A DNA stretch of 64,000 bases. Source: an uncultured Clostridia bacterium. GTDB lineage: Bacteria > Bacillota > Clostridia > Christensenellales > Borkfalkiaceae. A program made the position numbers and the translations under genes. Below the pieces are notes generated by a model that was given only the letters and a program-made list of their open reading frames with translations, had not been told where the DNA came from and searched no databases. Positions 9,389 to 16,347 of the stretch are shown here, piece after piece. The stretch is taken from contig CALVMB010000003.1 of NCBI GenBank assembly GCA_944341895.1, positions 1 through 64,000 of the forward strand. Direction: 5' to 3'. Position 1 is the stretch's first letter. The number at the start of each line of letters is the position of its first letter.

Positions 9389-9478
9389 AAAAAAATGTAT
9401 TTATGCGCACATCGGGGTCGGATCCTTGCGGTTCCCGCCCCGCGCATAGCTTAGTTGTTGCCGCCTTCGGCAGATACA
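9389..9478 (-). ncRNA. Candidate structured leader RNA (three-way junction) upstream of the ECF S component
   Basis: On the minus strand the 5' leader can fold into a three-way junction. P1 is UGUAU with AUACA (9474-9478 with 9396-9400). P2 is a UGCCG/CGGCA hairpin (9459-9472, loop AAGG). P3 starts with a 7-bp UAUGCGC/GCGCAUA helix (9442-9448 with 9402-9408), continues in a GGGG/CCCC helix and ends in a GCAA tetraloop. The P2-P3 linker reads ACAACUAAGC. P1 is followed at once by seven U (9389-9395), 24 bases before the start codon. This looks like a riboswitch or attenuator. I do not recognise a known class. Confidence 0.5.
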
Positions 9479-9518
9479 CCGCCGCAGACGCCCGAGACAC
9501 TGTCCGTCTCGGTATCCT

Positions 9519-9547
9519 ATTATAGCAAAAGCCGCCGACAAACGCAA
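9519..9547 (-). promoter_or_regulatory. Promoter of the ECF S component-coaX-hom operon
   Basis: A consensus -10 TATAAT (9519-9524) and a -35 TTGCGT (9542-9547), 17 bases apart, on the minus strand. The predicted start near 9511 gives a leader of about 147 bases containing the structured RNA candidate, plus an early CCGAGAC/GTCTCGG hairpin. Confidence 0.75.
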
Positions 9548-9852
9548 CTAAATTGCACACGGTTTTTTCCCGCCGCGGCGCGGCGGACTGGATACGCGCG
9601 GTATGTGGCGGAACACGCGCAGAACGGGGCCGCGCATTTCCCCGCAGGAGTCGATGCGCGTTCCCGCGCAGATGACGGCGCAAAGCCGCTCGCGCCTGAC
9701 CGCGCGCGAAAGCGGAACATTTTTGACCGCGGGCGCGTACATATGAATAGAGGCAACCGAAAATACGCCGGCGGAACGCCGGTTCGGCTGCACGCATCGC
9801 CGCGCGGTCATCTATACATATTCGCCCGCGGCACATCGGGAGGAAAGATCAA

Positions 9853-10056
9853 ATGAACGGTTTCGGAAACTTCTGCGGCGACAACAGTTGCCTGTGGATC
9901 CTGATCCTGTTGCTCATTCTCTGCTGCTCGCAGACGGGGATCCTGAGCGGCATCCTCGACAGTTGCTACCTGCCCGTCATTCTGGCGGTCGCGTACTGCA
10001 TCTGCAAGAAAGGCGGCCTGTGCAACATGTTCCGCTCTGGCTGCGGCTGTAAATAA
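9853..10056 (+). CDS. Small cysteine-rich membrane-anchored protein
   Basis: A 67-residue protein preceded by a clear GGAGG site 8 bases before the start. A short polar Cys-containing N terminus (NGFGNFCGDNSC) is followed by one or two hydrophobic segments (LWILILLLILCC, then LPVILAVAYCICK) and a Cys-rich tail ending CGCK, with about 10 Cys in all. Similar short high-cysteine proteins occur in spore-forming Clostridia, often without known function. It stands alone, divergent from the ECF operon and convergent with the NUDIX operon. A spore-coat or envelope role is only a guess. Confidence 0.75.
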   Translation: MNGFGNFCGDNSCLWILILLLILCCSQTGILSGILDSCYLPVILAVAYCICKKGGLCNMFRSGCGCK

Positions 10057-10117
10057 AAGGCGCCTTTGCCCCTGCAAGCGAAAACGCCCGCGGCTCTGCC
10101 GCGGGCGTACTTTTTGT

Positions 10118-10651
10118 TCAGTTTCGGTGGGTCAGGAGATAGTTCTGCACCGCGATGATGGTCTTTGCGTCGCGGATGCGCCCGTCGCGGATCATGGCGG
10201 CGGCTTCGTCCAGCGGGTAAAATCCGCCTGTCAGAAACTCGCCCTCGTCGAGGTGGACATGCCCTTCGCGCACGCCTTCGGCGGCGTAGATATAGATCTT
10301 CTCGTCCGAATAGCCGGGAGTGGGATAGACGGTGAACAGGTGTTCGACGCGCGCGGGGACAAACCCCGTCTCCTCTTCCAGTTCGCGCGCCGCCGTCTGC
10401 GCGGGGTCCTCCCCTTCGTTGAGTTTGCCCGCGGGGATCTCCAGCGTTTCCTCGCCGTACGGATAGCGGAACTGCCGCACGAGCAGCACTTTCCCCTCCC
10501 GCACATACAAGATGCTCGCGCCGCCGTGGTGTTCGACCACCTCGCGGAAACAGGGCTTGCCGTCGGGCAGGAGCGCGTCGTCCACGCGCACGTTGATGAT
10601 CCTGCCGCGGAACTTGTATTCGCGCTTTACCGTCGTTTCGCGCAGATTCAT
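10118..10651 (-). CDS. NUDIX hydrolase, ADP-ribose pyrophosphatase type
   Basis: A 177-residue NUDIX enzyme. The start at 10651 has a GGAGG site 4 bases upstream. The full NUDIX box is present from G in GKLNEGEDP to RELEEETGF, which positions Mg2+ for pyrophosphate hydrolysis. The flanking sequence (VRQFRYPYGEETLEIPAG, later VYPTPGYSDEKIYIY) is characteristic of the ADP-ribose pyrophosphatase (NudF/YqkG) branch. That branch removes free ADP-ribose from NAD turnover. It overlaps the upstream unknown gene by 4 bases (ATGA). Confidence 0.93.
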   Translation of the reverse strand: MNLRETTVKREYKFRGRIINVRVDDALLPDGKPCFREVVEHHGGASILYVREGKVLLVRQFRYPYGEETLEIPAGKLNEGEDPAQTAARELEEETGFVPARVEHLFTVYPTPGYSDEKIYIYAAEGVREGHVHLDEGEFLTGGFYPLDEAAAMIRDGRIRDAKTIIAVQNYLLTHRN

Positions 10652-11337
10652 AATCCCTCCTTGATCGACGCAAGCGCGACGCGCATGCTCTCGATCCGTT
10701 CGTTTTTTCTGCCGCATCCTGCGCAGAAATACAGGTATCCGCACAGCGACGCCGCGAGCGCCTGCGGGTGCGTACCCTCCGCGCGGGCGGAAATTTCGTT
10801 GAGAAGAAGGAGCGCATCCACCTTGCGCTCGTCGGGAAGCGAGGAACGTACCACGTCGTCCCGCTCCGCCTGCACCAGCGAACGGGGCAGCGGCTCCTGC
10901 GGTGCGGGAAGGGGCGCCCCGCCCTGCAACATGGCGCGCACGATGCCGCGCATGGGCTTGATGACCTGGTTGCAGAACGAATAATAACTTTCGTACAGAC
11001 TGCCGTCTCCGCGGAAATATTCCTGCAAAAGTTCGCTCAGATCGATGCGCTTGTTGTCGAGATCGACGAGCAGGCAGAAGATGAACGCCAGTTTCTGCGC
11101 GGGATCTTCGGGAAAGAGCAGGCGTTTGTTCGCCCCCTGTCCGCCCATGCAGGCTTGGCAGGCGGCGGCATAGTCGAAGCCGCGCAGCACCCTGCGGAAG
11201 AGCGCATACAAGAGGTCGGACGTGACGACGGATTTGAGAAGTTCGCCGATCTTCGTATCGGCGAGGATGAATCCCGAAGCCGTCACCTCGTCGCATTTTC
11301 GCATGAACAGATCGATCTCCGCCTGTGCCTTGTTCAT
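10648..11337 (-). CDS. Uncharacterised protein upstream of the NUDIX gene
   Basis: A 229-residue protein I do not recognise. The start MNKAQAEIDLF has a GGGAGG site 4 bases upstream; a longer frame would begin in the promoter region. It is mostly helical and charged, with no signal peptide or membrane segment. A possible zinc-binding pair, CAGC, sits near the C terminus (YLYFCAGCGRKNERIE). It is translationally coupled to the NUDIX hydrolase and shares its promoter, so it may act with that enzyme. Confidence 0.8.
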   Translation of the reverse strand: MNKAQAEIDLFMRKCDEVTASGFILADTKIGELLKSVVTSDLLYALFRRVLRGFDYAAACQACMGGQGANKRLLFPEDPAQKLAFIFCLLVDLDNKRIDLSELLQEYFRGDGSLYESYYSFCNQVIKPMRGIVRAMLQGGAPLPAPQEPLPRSLVQAERDDVVRSSLPDERKVDALLLLNEISARAEGTHPQALAASLCGYLYFCAGCGRKNERIESMRVALASIKEGL

Positions 11338-11401
11338 TGGTCCTCCCCCGCCGTACGGTTTTTTTTGCAAAATCGGGAAAATCCCCGCCTTTTCGCCTAT
11401 C

Positions 11402-11430
11402 ATTATAGCATAAAAATTTAATTTTATTAA
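11402..11430 (-). promoter_or_regulatory. Promoter of the unknown gene-NUDIX operon
   Basis: Minus-strand -10 TATAAT (11402-11407) and -35 TTAATA (11425-11430), 17-base spacer. Divergent from the promoter of the HPr-like gene, 20 bases away. Confidence 0.7.
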
Positions 11431-11435
11431 CTTAT

Positions 11436-11464
11436 TTTTCGGAAATATCTTGCATTTCCGAAAA
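11436..11464. promoter_or_regulatory. Inverted repeat between two divergent promoters
   Basis: Eleven-base arms (TTTTCGGAAAT and ATTTCCGAAAA) separated by 7 bases. The right arm covers the -35 box of the HPr-like gene, and the left arm lies just upstream of the divergent -35. This is the position of an operator that could control both directions. I see no match to the CcpA cre consensus. Confidence 0.5.
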
Positions 11465-11478
11465 TTTTTCTGTATAAT
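11450..11478 (+). promoter_or_regulatory. Promoter of the Crh/HPr-like gene
   Basis: -35 TTGCAT (11450-11455) and -10 TATAAT (11473-11478), 17-base spacer, with transcription predicted near 11485 and a GGAGG site before the start at 11507. Confidence 0.8.
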
Positions 11479-11506
11479 ATAGAAAATCCAATCCGGAGGT
11501 CCAATT

Positions 11507-11731
11507 ATGAAATCCGTTAAAATCTCCCTGCAGATGGCGCAGAACGTCAAAGACTTCGTCCGTCTCGTACAGGATTATCCGTATGAGATCGATCTCAAAA
11601 GCGAAAAATACGTCGTCGACGCGAAATCCATTCTCGGTATTTTCAGCCTCGACCTGTCCAAACCCCTGACCGTTGAGATCCACTCCGACAACTGCGACGA
11701 CCTGCTGGAAGCGCTGAAAAAGTTCGCGTAA
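11507..11731 (+). CDS. HPr-fold protein without the phosphorylatable histidine (Crh-like)
   Basis: A 74-residue HPr-family protein. The regulatory-serine region of HPr is well kept (VDAKSILGIFSL, Ser41). The segment that should carry the catalytic His15 (usually GLHARP) reads SLQMAQNVKDF, and the only histidine of the protein is near residue 59. It therefore cannot relay phosphate from PEP. Like Bacillus Crh it could be phosphorylated on the serine by HPr kinase and act in catabolite control. It has its own promoter with a dyad-symmetric operator, and a strong terminator follows. No other PTS gene is nearby. Confidence 0.85.
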   Translation: MKSVKISLQMAQNVKDFVRLVQDYPYEIDLKSEKYVVDAKSILGIFSLDLSKPLTVEIHSDNCDDLLEALKKFA

Positions 11732-11761
11732 GATCCTCTTTTTCCGCATCGAGCAACCGTC

Positions 11762-11795
11762 AATCCGCTTTTTGCGACAAAAAGCGGATTTTTTG
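11762..11795 (+). terminator. Rho-independent terminator after the Crh-like gene
   Basis: A 13-base arm pair (AATCCGCTTTTTG and CAAAAAGCGGATT) with a 3-base loop, followed by a T run, about 30 bases past the stop codon. Confidence 0.93.
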
Positions 11796-11830
11796 TCCGC
11801 GGAAAATACCATTGATACAGGAATCCGTCC

Positions 11831-12355
11831 ATGCAGATCCAAGGCGAAACGATCATCAACAAGTTAATACTTCTGTTCGTCTTTGACAAGATGGAGAGCG
11901 CGCTTTCGGAGAGGACGATCATCGACATGTGTTCGACCAGCAACGACTGGATCAACTACATGGACTGCGTGATGATCATCTCCCAACTGCTCGAGGACGG
12001 CTTTATCTGCACGGTGGACATCAACGACGACACCCTGTACACCATCACGCCCGACGGCAGAAGTTGCCTTGCCAACTTCTACATCAATATCCCCAAGAGC
12101 ACGCGCGAGGAGATCTCGCAATTCGTCAAGAACAACAGCGCGCGCTACCGCAACCGCCAGGAATGCAAATCCGATTACTACCAGAACAAAGACGGGACGT
12201 ATACCGTGTTCCTGCGCATCCTTGCGCCCGCGCAGCCCATGCTGGAACTCAAATTCGTCGTGCCCGACCGCAAGACCGCACAAAATATTTATAAAAAATG
12301 GGAACTCAAGGCGGCGGATGTTTACGCCGTCATCTATGAGAACCTTGTCGACTGA
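11831..12355 (+). CDS. DUF4364 family protein (predicted winged-helix regulator)
   Basis: A 174-residue protein matching DUF4364, a family common in Clostridia. The N-terminal half (INKLILLFVFDKM, ALSERTIIDMC, DCVMIISQLLEDGFICTV, YTITPDGRSCLANFY) has the helix-turn-helix and wing pattern of PadR/ArsR-like DNA-binding proteins. The C-terminal half is a mixed alpha/beta domain. A transcriptional role is inferred from fold; targets are unknown. It is followed 16 bases later by the TSCPD gene, so the two are probably cotranscribed. Confidence 0.85.
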   Translation: MQIQGETIINKLILLFVFDKMESALSERTIIDMCSTSNDWINYMDCVMIISQLLEDGFICTVDINDDTLYTITPDGRSCLANFYINIPKSTREEISQFVKNNSARYRNRQECKSDYYQNKDGTYTVFLRILAPAQPMLELKFVVPDRKTAQNIYKKWELKAADVYAVIYENLVD

Positions 12356-12371
12356 ATCGCAGAGGTAATTT

Positions 12372-12638
12372 ATGTTTACGTACAACACGAAAGGAACCTG
12401 TTCGCGCCAGATCATCTTCGACGTGGACGGCGAAAATAAGATCCACAACGTCAAATTCATCGGCGGCTGCAGCGGAAACCTGCAAGGCATCTCCAAACTG
12501 GTGGAGGGCAAGACGCTTGCCGAAGTGAGCGCCTCGCTCAAAGGCATCCAGTGCCGCAACAACACCTCCTGTCCCGACCAACTGGCGCGGGCGGCGGCGG
12601 CGTACATCGAGCGCGCTTCCCGCACCGAGGAGAACTGA
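12372..12638 (+). CDS. TSCPD domain protein (TIGR03905 family)
   Basis: An 88-residue protein that consists of a TSCPD domain, which is otherwise found at the C terminus of class II ribonucleotide reductases. Typical features are VKFIGGCSGNLQGISKLVEG and the paired cysteines of IQCRNNTSCPDQLARA, likely a metal site. Stand-alone versions are frequent in Clostridia, where the function is unproven. It follows the DUF4364 gene closely. After its stop lies the repeat array that belongs to the convergent minus-strand gene. Confidence 0.88.
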   Translation: MFTYNTKGTCSRQIIFDVDGENKIHNVKFIGGCSGNLQGISKLVEGKTLAEVSASLKGIQCRNNTSCPDQLARAAAAYIERASRTEEN

Positions 12639-12774
12639 ACAAACGCCGAAACCGCAACAAATGCCGAAAACGCGCGGACGAAACTTTCGCCCGCGCGTTC
12701 TGTTTGCCCTTTTTGCGCCCCTTCCGCCTCTTCGGATCGCGCCGCACATATCGGACAGATGACGCGCGCGCCCG

Positions 12775-12950
12775 GGCGCCCGCGTATTTGACGGAGATGA
12801 TGCATGCGCAGGCGCCCGCATATTTGACGAGACGTTGCGCGCTCAGGCGCCCGCGTATTCGACGGAGACGGTGCATGTGCAGGCGCCCGCGTGTTTGACG
12901 GAAGCGGTACGCGCTCAGGCGCCCGCGTATTTGACGGAGATGATGCGGTT
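12775..12950. repeat. Five-unit, 36-bp tandem repeat at and beyond the 3' end of a gene
   Basis: Units start at 12775, 12811, 12846, 12882 and 12918, with lengths 36, 35, 36 and 36 bases. Each begins GGCGCCCGC, contains a TATTTGACGGAGA-like core and ends near GCGCA or GCTCA. The last unit is the coding 3' end of the minus-strand gene (its stop codon is at 12915-12917); the other four follow it. The 36-bp period is a whole number of codons. Confidence 0.9.
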
Positions 12951-14033
12951 GTTGTGCGCGATGGTCTGCAGATAGCCGTCCACCGTGCGCAGGTAGTTGT
13001 CGCACTCGGCGGGCATACGCGAATTGCCGCGGTAGCGCTGGACATAGCCTTTGATGAGCGCGACGATGTTTGCGAGCGATCTGGCAAGTTCGAAGTTGGT
13101 GAATTTATAAAAGCGATCGTCGCGGATGGCGACCACCCACGCCGAAGGATGCAGGATCTTGCTCGCGCTCGCATAGGCGGCATGCCGCGCGCTCTGCCCC
13201 GCCATCTTCTGCAATCCGTCCTTGAAGTTGAGGCGGTACTCCTTGCCGAACCCTTCGCGGAAGCCCGGCACGTACACCAGCCACCCATAATTGACGAAGG
13301 CGTTGCGTTCCTTGACGCCGTACGCCTTGCTCTCCTCGTGCAGGCGCTTTTCCAGTTCCTCCGCGCGCGGATTCCCCTCCATGTTGAGGTATTCCATGTG
13401 GCGGACATAGCGGAAAAACAGTTCGTCGTCCCCGCGGCAGAGCACGGAGAGGACGCATTCGAGTTCGTGCAGGTGCCGCCAAAGGATCACCGCATCGCAG
13501 CTGTTGCCCGCCGCGAGCAGATGGACGACGCTCTTGATGGTGACGAGCGCCTTTTTGAACAGGTTGTTGATGCCGTTCATGCGCGCGTCCTCGCCGCGGA
13601 ACGCGCCGAGCAGGTACAGCGAATAACTGCACGCCATGTTGAACGCGGCGATCTCGGGGGAATATTCGGAGGTGTTGGACAGTTTTTCGACGTTGAGATG
13701 TTCGTTGATGACGATGTATACCGCCACGTCGCGCACGAGCGCGGCGCGGTAACGTTCGTCCGCCTCCGCCTTCGCCGCCGTGGCGGGCGGAAGGTGCGAG
13801 ACGTTGAAGCGGTGATAGTAAAAGACATACCCGACGATCTCGTCCAGCCGCGCGCCGTCCAGCGCGCGCAGCCGGATGTTGCGGCGTTTGAGTTCTTCGA
13901 GATAGCGCACCTTGACCTGTTCGTACATCGCGCGGATGAACGCAGGGTCGGGCGAAAAGCCCGAAAGCCGTGAATACCGCGCCAGTTGCGCCTCGAATAT
14001 GCTCTCTTCCATGCGTCCGATGAATTCCGACAT
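12915..14033 (-). CDS. Hypothetical helical protein resembling DUF5677
   Basis: A 372-residue soluble protein, probably all-helical. The central segment (NLFKKALVTIKSVVHLLAAG, then DAVILWRHLHELECVLSVLC) resembles the DUF5677 family, in which arrays of helices resemble HEPN-like folds; I am not certain of this match. A Tyr-rich stretch (YVFYYHRF) is near residue 95. No signal peptide, membrane helix or catalytic motif is evident. The gene has its own promoter, and its last dozen codons form the first unit of a minisatellite that continues past the stop. It is divergent from the aldo/keto reductase gene. Confidence 0.75.
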   Translation of the reverse strand: MSEFIGRMEESIFEAQLARYSRLSGFSPDPAFIRAMYEQVKVRYLEELKRRNIRLRALDGARLDEIVGYVFYYHRFNVSHLPPATAAKAEADERYRAALVRDVAVYIVINEHLNVEKLSNTSEYSPEIAAFNMACSYSLYLLGAFRGEDARMNGINNLFKKALVTIKSVVHLLAAGNSCDAVILWRHLHELECVLSVLCRGDDELFFRYVRHMEYLNMEGNPRAEELEKRLHEESKAYGVKERNAFVNYGWLVYVPGFREGFGKEYRLNFKDGLQKMAGQSARHAAYASASKILHPSAWVVAIRDDRFYKFTNFELARSLANIVALIKGYVQRYRGNSRMPAECDNYLRTVDGYLQTIAHNNRIISVKYAGA

Positions 14034-14065
14034 GCTGCCCTCCAGGCGCCGCGCGCCATGCTTTT

Positions 14066-14094
14066 ATTATACAGGACAACGGCGGAAAATGCAA
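14066..14094 (-). promoter_or_regulatory. Promoter of the DUF5677-like gene
   Basis: Minus-strand -10 TATAAT (14066-14071) and -35 TTGCAT (14089-14094), 17-base spacer. Confidence 0.7.
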
Positions 14095-14151
14095 TAGCCG
14101 CGGGACAAAAATTTTTTGACGCGGACCGCCGTGCCGAATTTTGCATCGGCA

Positions 14152-14180
14152 TTGACTTTTTGCCCGCGGCGCGGTATAAT
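14152..14180 (+). promoter_or_regulatory. Promoter of the aldo/keto reductase gene
   Basis: -35 TTGACT (14152-14157), 17-base spacer, -10 TATAAT (14175-14180). Start codon at 14217 with GGAGG upstream. Confidence 0.85.
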
Positions 14181-14216
14181 AATGCAGAGAACAAAGCCGC
14201 AACGGAGGGAGTTTGT

Positions 14217-15191
14217 ATGCAATACCGCAATCTCGGGAAATGGGGACTGAAGATCAGCGAAATCGCCATCGGGAGTTGGATGACCGACCTCAACGGGCTG
14301 GGCGCCTCGGAAACAGCGCGCCAGACCATCCGCGCCGCATACGATGCGGGCGTGAACTTTTTTGACTGTGCCGACGCATACAGCGGCGGCGAGGCGGAAA
14401 AATTTTTAGGCGCCGCCCTGCGCGACTACAAGCGCAGTTCGTACGTCGTCTCTTCGAAGGTGTTCTTCCCCATGGGGCGGGGCGCCAACGACTGGGGGCT
14501 TTCGCGCAAACACATTTTCGAGCAGGTGGATACCAGCCTCAAAAACATGAAACTGGACTATCTCGACCTGTATTTCTGCCATCGGTTCGACCCGACCACG
14601 CCCATCGAAGAGACCATGCAGGCGCTCTCCGACCTCGTCGCCGCGGGCAAAGTGCTTTACTACGGCGTCAGCGAATGGTCGCCCGTGCAACTGTGCAAGG
14701 CGCTCGCCGCTGTCAAGGAAAATCACCTGCGCCCGCTCAGCGTCATCCAGCCGCAGTACAACATGGTCGACCGCTACATCGAGGACGAGATCGTGCAGAT
14801 CTGCCGCGAAAACGGCATCGGGATCGTGCCCTTCTCCCCGCTCGCGCAGGGACTCCTGACGGGCAAATACCGCAAGGGGCAGCCGCTGCCCGCCGGTTCG
14901 CGCGCCACGCACCAGGCGGACAAACAGATCAACAACCTGCTCACTGACGCCAACCTCGACAAGGTGGAAGCCCTTTCCGCGATCGCCAAAGAACTGGGCG
15001 TGACGCTCTCCGTGCTCGCGCTCGCCTGGATCCTGCGCCTGCCGCAGATCTCCTCCGTCATCACGGGGGCGAGCAAACCCGAACAGTTGGAAGCGAACGT
15101 CGCGGCGAGCGGCCTGCACATCCCGCCCGAGGCGCTGGACGAGATCGAAAAGATCCTGGATTACCACCCCTTCGTGCGCAAGATCGGCTGA
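14217..15191 (+). CDS. Aldo/keto reductase (K+ channel beta-subunit-like)
   Basis: A 324-residue NAD(P)H-dependent oxidoreductase with the (beta/alpha)8 aldo/keto reductase fold. The start MQYRNLGKWGLKIS has GGAGG upstream and fits the family N terminus. The catalytic tetrad can be read: Asp in FFDCADAY, the Tyr of the same motif, Lys in VVSSKVFF and His in YFCHRFD. The C-terminal half carries the cofactor-binding SVIQPQYNMVDR and the NADP-binding SSVITGASKPEQLEAN. The overall pattern is closest to the voltage-gated K+ channel beta-subunit (Kvbeta/YghZ) branch. The physiological substrate is unknown. Monocistronic. Confidence 0.93.
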   Translation: MQYRNLGKWGLKISEIAIGSWMTDLNGLGASETARQTIRAAYDAGVNFFDCADAYSGGEAEKFLGAALRDYKRSSYVVSSKVFFPMGRGANDWGLSRKHIFEQVDTSLKNMKLDYLDLYFCHRFDPTTPIEETMQALSDLVAAGKVLYYGVSEWSPVQLCKALAAVKENHLRPLSVIQPQYNMVDRYIEDEIVQICRENGIGIVPFSPLAQGLLTGKYRKGQPLPAGSRATHQADKQINNLLTDANLDKVEALSAIAKELGVTLSVLALAWILRLPQISSVITGASKPEQLEANVAASGLHIPPEALDEIEKILDYHPFVRKIG

Positions 15192-15223
15192 ACGCGGCAG
15201 ACAAATCAAAGAACTTAACGGAG

Positions 15224-15308
15224 GCGCGCGCCCGAAAGGGCGCGCGCCGCTGTCTGTCCGTATAAAATTTGCATACGATACGGCGGGCGCGGCAGAAGCC
15301 GCGCCCGC
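15224..15308. terminator. Two GC-rich hairpins between convergent genes
   Basis: Hairpin 1 (about 15225-15249, 11-bp GC stem around GAAA) and hairpin 2 (about 15284-15308, 11-bp stem around AGAA) lie between the aldo/keto reductase and asnA stops. Neither is followed by a clean T run, so termination is inferred from position and stem strength. Confidence 0.5.
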
Positions 15309-15316
15309 ATCTTCGT

Positions 15317-16300
15317 TTACATCAGCTGAATGCCCTCTTCGCGGCAGCGGCGCTCGTTCTCCTCGTCCCAGACGGAGACCTGCACTTCGCCGATGTGGCG
15401 CTTGTTGAGCAGGAACATGCACAGGCGCGACTGGCCGATGCCGCCGCCCATCGTCAGCGGGAGTTCGCCCGCGAGCAATGCCTTGTGGAAGGGAAGTTCC
15501 AGCCTGTCCATGCAGTTTTCGGCGCGCAGTTGGGAAACGAGGCTTTCCTCGTCCACGCGGATGCCCATCGAAGAGATCTCGAAAGCGCAGTCCAGCAAGG
15601 GATAATAGAGCACGATGTCGCCGTTGAGCGACCAATCGTCGTAGTCGGGCGCCCTGCCGTCGTGCTTTTCGCCCGAGGGGAGTTTGCCGCCAATCTGCAT
15701 GACGAACGCCGCACCGTGCTCACGCACATATGCCAGTTCGCGCCCTTTCGGCGAGAGATCGGGGTACAGTTCTTCCAGGTGCGCGGAAGTCACGAAGGAG
15801 ATCTCGTCCGCGAGCAGATTGTCCAGTTCCGGATAGGCGGCGCAGATGTGTTCCGCCGTCTCGCGCAGGGCGCGGTAGATCTTTTGCACCGTCTCGCGCA
15901 GGAACGCCTCGCTGCGGTCTCTGCGGTTGATGACCACTTCCCAGTCCCACTGATCGACGTAGATCGAATGCAGGGCGTCCAGATCCTCGTCGCGGCGGAT
16001 GGCGTTCATGTCGCAATACAGCCCGAAGCGCGGCCCGAAATGGTATTTGGCGAGCGCGAAACGCTTCCACTTGGCAAGCGAATGCACGACCTCGGCGGTC
16101 TCGCCCGTCGCCTTGATGTCGAAGGACACGGGGCGCTCGATGCCGTTGAGGTTGTCGTTGAGCCCGCTCGCGGCGGTCACGAACAGCGGCGCGCTGATGC
16201 GGGTGAGGTTGAGCGCCGCCGAAAGTTTTTCTTCAAACACCGTCTTGACGTCCTTGATCGCCTTTTCGGTTCTGATCAGATCGAGTTTAGCCGTATACAT
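15317..16300 (-). CDS. asnA: Aspartate-ammonia ligase (asparagine synthetase A)
   Basis: A 327-residue AsnA, which makes asparagine from aspartate, ammonia and ATP and is structurally related to class II aminoacyl-tRNA synthetases. Recognisable segments are LNLTRISAPLFV and LNDNLNGIERPVSFDI near the N terminus, WKRFALAKYHFGPRFGLYCD, the motif HSIYVDQWDWE, and the C-terminal GGGIGQSRLCMFLL, which corresponds to class II motif 3. Length is as expected. It follows the HAD phosphatase gene by 47 bases and is probably cotranscribed with it. Confidence 0.97.
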   Translation of the reverse strand: MYTAKLDLIRTEKAIKDVKTVFEEKLSAALNLTRISAPLFVTAASGLNDNLNGIERPVSFDIKATGETAEVVHSLAKWKRFALAKYHFGPRFGLYCDMNAIRRDEDLDALHSIYVDQWDWEVVINRRDRSEAFLRETVQKIYRALRETAEHICAAYPELDNLLADEISFVTSAHLEELYPDLSPKGRELAYVREHGAAFVMQIGGKLPSGEKHDGRAPDYDDWSLNGDIVLYYPLLDCAFEISSMGIRVDEESLVSQLRAENCMDRLELPFHKALLAGELPLTMGGGIGQSRLCMFLLNKRHIGEVQVSVWDEENERRCREEGIQLM

Positions 16301-16347
16301 ACCCTGATATCTCCCTTTGTGGATTTCGCCCGCACGGGCAAGCGCGT

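Larger units (their letters stand above)
9365..9852. other. Intergenic region between divergent ECF S component and Cys-rich protein genes
   Basis: A 488-base stretch. Its left half holds the leader RNA candidate and promoter of the ECF operon. In the right half (9550-9852) I see only GC-rich DNA, a TATACATATT element near 9813 that could be a -10 region for the downstream small gene, and that gene's GGAGG site. No convincing additional gene. Confidence 0.6.

Noticed and set aside
9389..9478. Known THF or preQ1-II riboswitch for the ECF S component
   Set aside because: Conserved sequence blocks of these classes are not present; only the general context is similar.
12775..12950. CRISPR array
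   Set aside because: Units are contiguous without spacers, diverge from each other, and coincide with coding sequence; it is a tandem minisatellite.
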